Program-made: the position numbers and the translations under genes | NCBI GenBank assembly: GCA_013398175.1 | Contig: VZRZ01007768.1 | Location: forward strand, 745,538 to 809,537 | Source: Climacteris rufus | Lineage: Eukaryota; Chordata; Aves; Passeriformes; Climacteridae | Length of the DNA stretch: 64,000 nucleotides | Direction of reading: 5' to 3' | The notes under the pieces: generated by a model | Databases searched by the model: none | What the model saw: the letters and a program-made list of their open reading frames with translations, nothing else | What the model was told of the DNA's origin: nothing | In this document: piece by piece, positions 39,888 through 49,560 of the stretch | How positions within the stretch are numbered: position 1 is the stretch's first letter | Layout of the letters: the number at the start of each line of letters is the position of its first letter

Positions 39888-41067
39888 ATCATCCTGACTG
39901 CAAGCACAGTTCCTGGCTGTTCTGCAGCACAGTGCTGGAAATTCCTCTCTCAGCAAGCCCTCCTGATAATAAACTGTTTGCCAAGATGTTTGTGGGCGAC
40001 AAGCATGAAGATGAGTGTAAGTCAGGGCAAATGTTTTTAAAATCTCACACGTGTTTATTTTTATCTTTTCCCAATATTTGTCCAGCTGTCTAATCTTCCT
40101 AAGAACTGCATAAACTAGGTTAACTCTTGCCCAGTGAAAAATTCCAAGTTCTCCTAGGCAGAGCTGGAGGTGGGTTTTTCAGTCATGTTATCCCATGAAA
40201 AGCAGAGTGTCTGAGGGGAAAAGCAGTCAAGGAACCTGGTGCACTTGAACCAGGGACTAAATTACTTCTATCCCCAATGTTACACATATCATGCAGGAAA
40301 CTGGGTCTGGTAGCAAGTCTATATGAACAATTCTATCAAGGAAGGATGGCTTCCTGAGAGGCATCCAGAGTTTGGCTTTTGGAGCCTAGGAAACCAGAGG
40401 CTAAAAAGGTGTGTTAATTGCTTTCTATAAATACAGCAGGGAGGAAGGGGAAAGCAAACAGAGAAGAGGAAAGGATCCATTTAACCTAAAGCACAGTGTT
40501 GGCAGGAGAACAAACAGGTACAGACTGTCCACAAATATACTTAGGCTGAAAATTAGAAGGCTTGTTGCCTCTAAAGTGATCAGGATCTTTTCAAAAAGCA
40601 AAACATAACATTTCTTTGAAAACAGACTTCCAGGGTGAATTCTTTCAGAAGCTTATAAAAGAGATTTCTGTGATAGCAGGGGAGTTGGCTAATAAGCTGA
40701 AAGGTCTCTTGTTTCTAAAAACAGCTGTCTAGATCCAAAATAACTATAAGAAGGTGCTTTAAAAATATTTATTTTGCATGCTTAACTAGAAATCATTCAG
40801 CCCACAATCATGCAAAACCCCACTGGTGCCTCCATTGACTTTAGTGACATCAAGTCCTGTTTGTGAACCTTCAACTCACCTGTAGCTACTCCAGCTCCCT
40901 GAGAGCAAAGGAAATGGGGAGAAGACCACCTACAAAAATCAACAAGCACATTTCTTCCCCCAAATCATAAGAAAAAAGATGGAAAAAAAAATTGGACTAT
41001 TGGACTATGTAAGCTCTACAGTGGATCAGCAAAGCTGTTCTGAGAGTGCCACTGGCACCTCAGATTT
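39888..41067. other. Gene-free interval
   Basis: Unique sequence with an eight-base doublet (TTGGACTA x2, about 40993-41008) and A-rich runs. Nothing gene-like recognised. Confidence 0.6.
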
Positions 41068-41259
41068 GATGCAAGGAAGAAATTTTTTATAGCGAGGGTG
41101 GTAAAACACTGGCACAGGTTGCCCAGAGAGGTGGTGGCTGTTCCATCCCTGGGAACATTCAGGGTCAGGTTGGATGGGGCTCTGAGCAACTCGACCTTTA
41201 AAGGTCCCTTTCAACCCAAACCATTCTCTTCTTTTATGATTCTGTGACTCTGTGACCTT
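41068..41259 (+). mobile_element. CR1 LINE 3' end, complete tail
   Basis: Sense-strand CR1: remnant of the ORF2 C-terminus (AAGAAATTTTTTATAGCGAG, then a block equivalent to VVKHWHRLPREVV), the 3' untranslated region, and the terminal octamers at 41237-41259 (TATGATTC, TGTGACTC, TGTGAC). Truncated at its 5' end; about 190 bp remain. Confidence 0.94.
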
Positions 41260-42119
41260 GGTTCTCTCTTCACCAGTGCCTGTGCAGAGTTTCTCCAGTG
41301 CAGCTGTGATGCTCCAGGTTTATGCTGCACCTGATTCTGCAGGAGCTTCACTCTGTGCAGAATTTGAGTGGAGCTGGGCAGTGCTACCTGCCAGCCAGGT
41401 GACCCTGACTGCTGTCTGAATATTGTTGCTGCACCACGGCTCACAGAACAAAAGCAGGGAGGTACACATGACATATGCAGATCTTTGAAGCTGTAAATGA
41501 CTTTCAAACAATACCTGTAGTGGTTAATTTGCCAAGTGACAGAGAAGACAAAGTGCCATATTTTCCCCATGTTTCCTGTGGAGCCCAGACTCATTCCCAA
41601 GGCAGCAGCTTTGGAGGGGGATATAGCTGAGCATTTGACACATGCACTATTTTGGACTGTAAGAGTTGTTAATAACATTTTATAAAAATAGTCCACTAAG
41701 TTTGCTTCCTGTTCCTTTCCAGACATTTTCACTGCTTCATTTGCTGGGACTTTTTATTATGATGGGTCATTTCATGTGGCTCATTGTGTTGAGATATTTT
41801 AGTACACTGTTCAAGATGCAGCACTTTGCACTAGAAATAAATGCCTTAGTCTACTTCTTCGCCTTTTTTTCTTAAACTCTGTCAGGTGACAGACTAGGGA
41901 CAAGCTGACCTGCATTTTCTCAGAGAATTCACATTTCTTAGATTTGTACAGGATAAGACATGGTGTTGTGTGCTTCATACCTCCACCCGTGGACAGATAT
42001 CTCATTTTTAATTAGAAATTCAGAAATATTTCTTCTTTATATGGGTATTTCCCTCCATTCCAAACAATGCTGAAGCAGTGCCAGCATCAGGACCTACCGT
42101 GGGCAGCAGAAAGGACGTA

Positions 42120-42533
42120 CAAAGGAGGTTGTGAAGGGTCCAGAGGAAAAGCCACACAAGGAGTGTCTGAGGTCACTCAGCTTGTTCAGCCTGGAAGAGA
42201 TTGAAGGGAGAGCTCATTGCAGCCTAGAACTGACCCAGGAGGGAAAGCAGAGGGGCAGGGACTGACCTCCTCTCTCTGGTGAGCAGTGGCATGAAGCTGT
42301 GTCAGGTTGGATATTAGGAAAAGGTTCTTCACCCAGAGGGTGGCTGGGCATGGAACAGGCTCCCCAGGGCAGTGCTCACAGCACCAACCCAACAAATTTC
42401 AAGAAGTGTTTGGACAATGTTCTCAGGCACATGATGTGATTCTTAGGATTGTTCTGTGCACTCTGGCCAGGAGTTGGACTCAAAGATCCTTGTGGGACAC
42501 TTCCAAGTTCAGGATACTCTATGATCCTATGCT
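42120..42533 (+). mobile_element. CR1 LINE fragment with GATCCTTGTGGG-type tail
   Basis: Sense-strand copy showing 'CTTGTTCAGCCTGGAAGAGA', 'GTTGGATATTAGGAAAAGGT' and 'GGCATGGAACAGGCTCCCCA', followed by a tail of the type GGAGTTGGACTC..GATCCTTGTGGG..CTCTATGATCCTATG (42472-42533). The coding region is internally shortened relative to other copies. A short frame at 42307-42576 preserves a fragment of the CR1 protein pattern (DIRKRFFTQRV). The tail is the same type as that of the SINE 200 bp downstream. Confidence 0.9.
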
Positions 42534-42732
42534 ATTTCCAAGGGGGACAATGTTCCTGAATGGAAATTATTCCTGATCAGTTCAGGACACCCTGAGTGCA
42601 GCCCTTATCTTAGTCTATGCTCATTTCCATGCCTACACAAGCTGTACTGAGCTCTCTAAGCCTACAATCTGCTGAAGCCCCAGAAACAAAAGCCCTGGAT
42701 TTTCTGTGGGCTCAGTTAACTTATTCTGTGAT

Positions 42733-42869
42733 TGGATCTGTTCTTTAGAACATGGTTCTAACAACACCACAACAAGGTTGTGGGTTCAATCCCCATACAG
42801 GCCATTAAGACTTGGACTTGATGATCCTTTTGGGTGCCTTCTAAGTCAGAATATTCTTTGAATCTCTGA
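42733..42869 (+). mobile_element. TguSINE1-like SINE (tRNA-Ile head, CR1 tail)
   Basis: The left half resembles a degraded tRNA-Ile: GGATCTG..TTTAGAACATGGTTCTAACAACACC, then a TGTGGGTTCAATCCCCATAC arm ending in the GGCCA acceptor end. A Pol III B box GGTTCAATCCC at 42783-42793 matches the consensus exactly; the A box is eroded. The right half (from about 42811) is a CR1-type 3' tail: CTTGGACTTGATGATCC, then a TCAGAATATTCTTTGAATC end. Head plus tail is the architecture of TguSINE1, a passerine SINE mobilised by CR1. It is not a functional tRNA gene. Family assignment is from memory of the consensus. Confidence 0.85.
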
Positions 42870-44590
42870 ATAACCCACTCTCTGCCCCAAGCCTGAGAAG
42901 TTTTGCTGATATAAATGGGGCAGCTAGAGCAGGATGATCCTGCAGGGCTGTGAAGGGGCCATGAAGGGAAGGTGACAAAAACAAAGAACTTCCAGTCCCA
43001 GACACTTCTCTGTGGGAGCCCTTGGTGATGGGGGTCTGGTTTGGACCCATTGTTCTGGTTTGAGCAAGAACAGAACCCCCATGCTGTCAAGGGGCTTGCC
43101 AGTATCTGAAGTCAATTCCCAGAGTCTCTTTCTTTCTGCTTTTGAAGATGGATGCTACATCCGTCCTTTCCCAAACTGCAAAGGTTGTGCATGCACTTCA
43201 GGAGCTCTATAAAATAAAGCTTAATAGTTTAGAAATTCATCTTGCTGGCCCTTAGGTACCCCAGAGTGTATTTCATCAAACCCTTTCTTATTTGAATCCA
43301 TCTAACCTGACTGGATTTAAAGCCTCAGATATGATGCCTTAGATCCCTTTCAAAACCAGAAAGGCTTCAGTTCCTAGTCAGGGCACTACTGACTTGAGGC
43401 TAGTTATCCATAAATCTGTATTTCTTATTACCATCAAAGTGAGATAGAGAACTATTTCGGAGTCATATCAGCATTTGAAAGAGCCTGAAGATCCTGAGCA
43501 GAAAGGATGAATTATCACCCTGGATGAGAATTTTCACTTTTGTAATTTTTAACAGACTATACTGAATGAGATGCTCCAAATCTGTCCTATTCTTTACTGG
43601 AAATTACTATTTCTTTTCCTGTAATATCCTGGTTTATTGTTATTGTCTATTTGCCTATAGTACATGAGTCCAAAAGCTATTTATTGTGGGAAGCACATAC
43701 AAGACTCTTCCTCTCTCAAACTGAGTATTTTGGGTTTCATTTAGAAACTCTGTGCAGGACCTTTCTTCCATTTCAGGTAGTATCATAAACATCTCTGTGT
43801 TCAGAGGCAGTGAGAATTTGTTATAACACTTAATTCACTGCTGTAAGGTGCTCAAAACAGAGTAGATGAGCCTGGTATAAAACCCAGCATACAGCAGAAT
43901 CAGCACTATATCTCTGCCATAAGAAATTGCAACTTGTCTCTACTTTAGTAAAAATTCACAGAGAAGTTACTTGGTCAGCTTTGAATTAACTTTCAAGTCA
44001 ATCTGTCTGCTTTCACATGATAGAAATGAACAAAACCAAAGGTAATCCCCTGATATTTCGTAAAACAAGATGTTTTCTATAAATCCAGGGCAAAATTACA
44101 ACTTGTGAGCAATAATGCTGAAGACCTTTGTCCGTGACTCAGCATCTCAGCCCATTACAAAAGGCATGAACCAAACAACACCACTGTCCTTCTGCAGCTC
44201 ACCATTCACTTCAGGACACCTCTCCTGTTTTCCTCTGTTTCTCCACAGGAAACCTCACTGAGTTCTCCAGGCTCAGTCCTCTGCTCTGCTCACCCAACCC
44301 ACCCCACTCCCCAGGAAGTTCTCCGCACTGAGCATGTTTGGTTGCTGCAGTTCAAGCTCAATTTGCCTTTATCACCAGTATGTTTCACCTGAGCCAATGC
44401 ACAGAATTTAGAGGCAGTTTTCCTTTCAGCTGCCCAGCCTCCATCCATCAACACAACAGCAGGGCCAACAATACAGTCATTTTTTTCATCGTCCACCAGT
44501 CTGATTCAGGAAGGGTTTCCAAAAATGTATGAGCAGAGGCCACAAATACCCTTTCTGAGCATTTGCAAGGTAGCAGACTGGCTTTGGATT
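42870..44590. other. Gene-free interval
   Basis: Unique sequence; an AP-1/MARE-like TGACTCAGCA at 44135-44144 is noted but alone means little. Frames at 42758-43115 overlap the SINE tail and are not genes. Confidence 0.6.
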
Positions 44591-44748
44591 TCACAGAATG
44601 GTTTGGTTTCGTTTGGTTTGGTTTGGTTTGGAAGGGGTCTTAAAGATCATCTAGTTCCAGCCCCCCTGCCACAGGTAGGGACACCTTCCACTAGACCAGG
44701 ATGCTCAAAGGCCCATCCAATCTGGCTTCTTTGAACACTTCCAGGAGC
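44591..44748 (-). mobile_element. CR1 LINE fragment with internal GTTTG expansion
   Basis: Antisense 3' end beginning TCACAGAATGG. The usual single GGTTTGGGTTGGAAGG segment has grown into six GTTTG-type pentamers at 44601-44630 (one variant, GTTTC), after which the CR1 pattern resumes (GGAAGGGGTCTTAAAGATCATC region) and runs to about 44748. This is a microsatellite born inside a transposon copy. Confidence 0.93.
44601..44630. repeat. (GTTTG)6 pentanucleotide array inside CR1
   Basis: Six five-base units, the second being GTTTC. They lie where other CR1 copies in this window have only one or two GTTTGG-like units, so expansion occurred after insertion or on the source copy. Confidence 0.9.
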
Positions 44749-45439
44749 AAGGAAAAGACACTTCAAGTAATTTTAAACAAAAAAAATACCTCTTTTGGTA
44801 GGGGAATCTCATCCTTTATCATGGTCCTTCCATGCACCTGTTAAGTTTTGGCATTTGAGAGTTGGTTTGGCTGAGGACAAGAAATGGCAGCCAAGCTTGT
44901 CCAGAAGGTGACACAGACACTGTGAGAGGTATTTCAAACTCACAGGAAGAAACCTCTACATAACAAGTTTTGCTCCATCAGCCAGTTCTAGCATTTCTGT
45001 GAGTGCCACTAATGCTGACAGCTGAACAGAAAAGCCTGGCAGCCCTCATCAACAAGGCATACTTCTACAAAAACCTGTGGGCTTCACCTATAGAAAAGGG
45101 AAAGTCATGCAACTGTCCTTGAAGGTCTCTTATAATCAGCTGCTCTACCAAACTGAGAAGACATTTGAAATGTGTACTGTGGCACTCTGCCTTAGATTCA
45201 CTGTTACTCCAGGGTTACCATTCACTTCTGTGAACAGTTCGGACAATGAACAAGATGGAATATTTTAAAAATTTGCTGGCTACAAGAACATCCCAATAGA
45301 TAAATTCCGAGATTAAAAAGCTTGAAAGAAAATCATAAATGAACCAAACACTGCAAGATTTAATTGATTACATACTCATGCAAAACTTGAGAAGAATGAA
45401 CCAGAGGCACAGACACAAATAAGGAACATGCAGGTTGGC

Positions 45440-45780
45440 AGCAGTGCAGCAAAAAACAGCCCGGAGTTACAATGGATCAAAAAACAAAGATGCACTAACA
45501 ATATGAGACTCTCTGTGAGACAGGAGATAATTACTCTGTTCTGGCCAACTCTGGAAAACCCTCAACTAGACCACTGTGGCTCAGTCAGAAAGAACAGAGA
45601 CAAACTGGGGAGATGAAAGCACAGCAGCCAGAATGATGAAAGGACTCAAAACTGTGACCTGCAGACAAAGGCTGAAGAACAGGGGCTGGTTTTCTCTAAT
45701 AAAGGGGAAGTTTAAGGGGTTAAAACTTACAGCTTTCCATTATGTAAAAAGGTCAATACTGAGCTAAGGCCCAGTAAAGT
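45440..45780 (+). pseudogene. Old CR1-clade ORF2 C-terminus remnant
   Basis: Two overlapping + frames (45428-45616 and 45576-45767) carry the CR1 C-terminal pattern in the right order: first a segment like 'EIITLFWPTLENPQLDHCG' (CR1 normally has a similar ..LYSALVRPHLEYCVQFW..), then 'ARMMKGLKTVTCRQRLK' and 'WFSLIKGKFKG' (CR1: ..KGLE..YEERLR..LFSLEKRRLRG). The frame changes once between them. There is no CR1 3' tail. Divergence is greater than in the other copies, so this is probably an older CR1 lineage. The parts upstream (reverse transcriptase core) are missing. Confidence 0.75.
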
Positions 45781-48099
45781 AGAAGAAAGATAAAATCATC
45801 TTTGCAACAAGAGACATGCATTAGGTTATTGGGTACCTGTTCAGACACAGACACCCTGACATAAACAGGAGGTTTCAGACACACCAGATATGTTTAATCC
45901 CATGTCACTGTTAGTTATGCTTAATGCCATTCCCAGGGAGTTGTCCTGCTGGGGCTATGCCTGTCTAGATCCATATCTGAGCCCACACAGGACACAGCAT
46001 CCTGAGCAGATGGAGTCAGTGCTGGACAGCCAAGAGGGGCCCAGAGTGAGAAATTACCATGACCTGCACTGGAAGTGAGTGTGATCCTCTGCCCTGCTCA
46101 AAGCAAAGTTCACACGTGGCCTTACCTAAATCCTGTATCTGACAGCAGGGGAAAGTGCCATTGGGAGCTGTCTTGGTGACTCACAGGGGTCTTGCCTGTG
46201 CTTTTGGGAGAATTTTGTTGCAGGCTAGGTGAGTTAAAAACAGGGAGAGGTTCTTTAAACCAAGGAGGTGGCTGCACCATGTAGGTAGCTTTATAACACA
46301 AGTAACCATTTGAAGCAAGGTCACAACTGTTCTTAGCAACACTGGTATTTTTATGCAGCAAGAAGCTACTTTCAACACTATCCTCCTGTCCAGTCACAGG
46401 CAAAGCATGACACGGAGCAGTATTTAGTCAATTTCTTTTCTGTTATCCCCCAAGAGCTTGAAATCTGCCAGGGTAAGGGCTTACTACACTCCTACTCCTG
46501 CTGAAGGGAGTTAAAAAGCTTGACTCAAATCCACCCTAACAGGCAGCAGATAGAACTTCCATCTCCTTGCTGGAGGTGCATCCAGCTGTGCTGCTCTTTG
46601 TGTGTGAACTGTCTTTGTTCTGCATGGCCTGTCCCATGCAACAGCAAAAGACTCAGACCAAAACCTTTCAAACAAGTCAGTGATCAGCTTCTGCAGAGCA
46701 GCTATTTCTGGTGGAGTAGCCTTGATCTCCGTGAACTGTTGGAATAAGAGAGATTTGACTGTATGAAAAGGGATAAAAGTCCCGAAATATTTTGTCTGAA
46801 ACAACCTGGGAATGTTCCCCCACACTGTGAGCAACCCTGCACTCAGTCATCTGAAGTAGCTGCTCTGACAGGATTTAAGTCCCCATAATTAGGTCTTTCA
46901 CATAAAAAATCCAAAGCGCAGCCTTTCAGTTTTAAATACTCCTGGCCTGTGCTCACTCTGCTGCCTCAGCTCGGAGTGGCTCTGCCTTGTGTCTGTGGAG
47001 GCTGTGTCATTATCCACCCACAGCAGCAGCAGGAAATTTCCCTGGGCCCGAACCTAACTTTTGTTTTAGTTCAGTTTCTGACACCTCGCTCCCACTCCTG
47101 TCCTCAGGAACAAATCCCAGAGAGGGTGAGTCACTTGACAGCCTTGGGAAGATGGAAATGAGGAGCTCGTTCTGCCTCCAGCACTTTGTGTGATCTGGGG
47201 GCATGTGCTGCTGCAGACCCCGGAGCACTGCAGCCAGCACAGAGACCTTTCCCTGTCCCTGAGTGGGGATCCAAAAGGATTTGAGGATCCAAAAGGAAAC
47301 AGGCTTTACAGGAGAGCTGGAGAATTTCTCCCCATTTCCCCAGCAGGCACACACAAGCACAGCCCACGTTCCCTCTTCCCAGAAAAGGTGCAACTGCAAA
47401 CAAGGAGGTTTAGGGCTGCGGGGATGGGCAGCAGGAAAAGCAGCAGCTGCTGCCTGTGGGGGCTGCTGGTGCCTTCTCCTGTACCTTCCACAGATTTCCT
47501 TCCTTCTCCCTTGGCTGAGCCTGCTCGGGAGGTTTCATCCTCGCTCTGTGCTCCAGAGATCTCCTCACTGCCATGTTCTGTGTTGCTTTCCTGGCACCAC
47601 CTCAGCACAGAGAAGTACCAAGACACAAGTACCTGGGAAGGTGCTGTTGAACACCTTTAAGCCCCTGGCATGGTGAGAAGATAATGGGGAGGTCTCTGGG
47701 TGGCAATTGCCAGCTGGGAATGTGCTCTGGACAAAAGCAGAGAGCTGGCAGCTGAGAGACATCTTAACAAGCAGAAGTTGATTTTAGAGACTTTTTAAAG
47801 ATTGGAAAGAGTTAGTGACAAGGTCTAAGCACAGTCTACCATTCAAAGGTGAGGTCTGTTTAAAGTAGGAGACTTGGGCAACTTCAATGGCAGATAATCA
47901 CAATTTTCAACCTTGACACAAAAGTTGTTGATGTGTCTGTATGAGTTTCAGAGGGCTTCAAAGAGAGGTGAGAATTTAGATATCCTAAACACACATGAAA
48001 TTGATAATTACTCACAAAACAGCAACATAAGGCTAATCTCACTGGCTCACTGTGCCTGCAAGAGTATTTGTCTAGTCACGGATAATTGTCAGAATATTT
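45781..48099. other. Gene-free interval, locally GC-richer
   Basis: 46.95-47.75 kb is richer in G+C and keeps several overlapping frames open (47190-47660 and 47263-47676 on +, 47010-47399 on -), none with recognisable domains. An 18-bp unit GGATCCAAAAGGATTTGA at 47268-47285 is partly repeated right after. Confidence 0.55.
47268..47303. repeat. Tandem duplication, 18-bp unit
   Basis: GGATCCAAAAGGATTTGA at 47268-47285 is followed directly by a second copy beginning GGATCCAAAAGGA and diverging at its right end. Confidence 0.8.
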
Positions 48100-48162
48100 A
48101 GAATTATGGTTTGGAAAAGCGTAAGAGATCTGGAGATCCATCTGAACCCCCTCTTTGCAAGT
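48100..48162 (-). mobile_element. Probable CR1 3'-end scrap
   Basis: AGAATTATGGTTTGGAAAAG, then AGAGATCTGGAGATCCATCT and CCCCCTCTTTGCAA follow the order of antisense CR1 3' ends, but with many differences and no clear octamer tail. Confidence 0.45.
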
Positions 48163-49338
48163 GCAGACTGGCAGTCTCACACAACTGGGCTTTCCTGTTG
48201 AGTCCCCTGGCACTGCTGTGTGTGTTCCTGGCTAGACACACCGTGAGTGAAACCTCTCCTGTGTGAACAGGGCAGCTCTTCTTGCAGTCTTAGCCAGGAA
48301 AGCAAACAAAACTGAAAGGCAAATGTTATCTGACCACTCCTAAACTTCAAAAGCATTTAAGGTCAAGCTGTGATGTTGGTATATAGATATATATTAAAAA
48401 ATAGCAGCACTTGGGAGGGCAGAGCAAAGAAGCTTCCTGTGGTTTTTTGTTTCTTTTTCAGACTGGATTTCCTGTCAAGTACACCCAGAATCAGGAGAAA
48501 GGCACAATTGTGTGGATCAGGAGGAAGAAAGCCAAAGGTGATCCCTGATGAGGACTGGACAGGTAGGAGTTGTGGGTATGACTGAACTCCAGGACTCTTT
48601 TCCCAACCTCAGGCTCCTCCAAGCAGTCCATAGCACATATGATATCTGTCATACAGCTCTGTGACACAGAGGCATTTCCTCACAGGCACTTCCACAACAT
48701 CTCCTGTCCAACACAGACCTGCCCAGTACTTCATGTTACACATAACCAAGTAAGAGAGACTAAAAAAAGCACAGTGAAGTTAGGCACACGTGTTCAAATT
48801 GCCATGTCAAACTATAACCTGATATAGTTATTGAAGTTAATTATAGAAGTTTCATTTTTTTTTTAACCCACCTACTTGGTTTTTTTCTGTTCAAACTCAC
48901 AATTCAGGCATTCTTTGCCCAATGAAGCATTATGCAACTTGTTAATTAAGCCAGGTAGAGATTTTGCAATGCTAAATTCTGCCTGAGAGGCTTTCCTATG
49001 CACAGGGCTCTCCTGGGGCCCAAAGGGCAAGCAAATGGCTTTGGCCATGTGAGGAGCAAACATTTCCCACCTTCCATGGGGAAGATCTTTTACAGCATTC
49101 CCTTGGCAACAGGGGGACTAATCTAATACACACACAGCCATCTGACCCACAGGAGCAGGAAAGTCAATTTTGTCTGAACTCAAACTTTTCGGTATGAGTG
49201 CAAAGTCACTAAAGGGTGTGTTTTGCCAGTGTTTGAGACTGGCAATTTCTGTTTGCAGAAAGATTGTGCAGTTTTCTGAGCATGTGATGAGTGAAAGGCA
49301 ACTGATCTCTGGCATGAGAACACGTGAGACTATTTGTC

Positions 49339-49560
49339 ATAGAATCATGGAATCACAGAATTACAGAATTGTAGAATCACAGAATCATAGAATGGTTTGG
49401 ACTGGGAGGAACCTCAGAGATCATCTCATTCCAACTCACCCCATCATGGCAAAGACACCTTCCACTAGGTCAGATAGTTCAGGGCTCCATCTAACCTGGC
49501 CTTGAACACTTCTAGGGATGGGGTATCCCCAACCTCTCTGGGCAACCTGCTTGTCTAGGC
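49339..49560 (-). mobile_element. CR1 LINE fragment with enlarged octamer tail
   Basis: The 3' tail consists of seven consecutive octamers (49339-49394: ATAGAATC, ATGGAATC, ACAGAATT, ACAGAATT, GTAGAATC, ACAGAATC, ATAGAATG) instead of the usual one or two. Then comes the antisense 3' end (GGTTTGGACTGGGAGGAACC, the TCCACTAGGTCAG block) into the ORF2 C-terminus antisense, ending near 49560. Truncated at the CR1 5' side. Confidence 0.95.

Noticed and set aside
42733..42869. A tRNA-Ile gene
   Set aside because: The acceptor and D arms are eroded and the sequence runs straight into a CR1 tail; it is a SINE head.
47190..47676. Overlapping + frames of 156 and 137 codons
   Set aside because: Overlapping frames in GC-richer DNA with no domain and a tandem doublet at the start; no sign of splicing or conservation visible.
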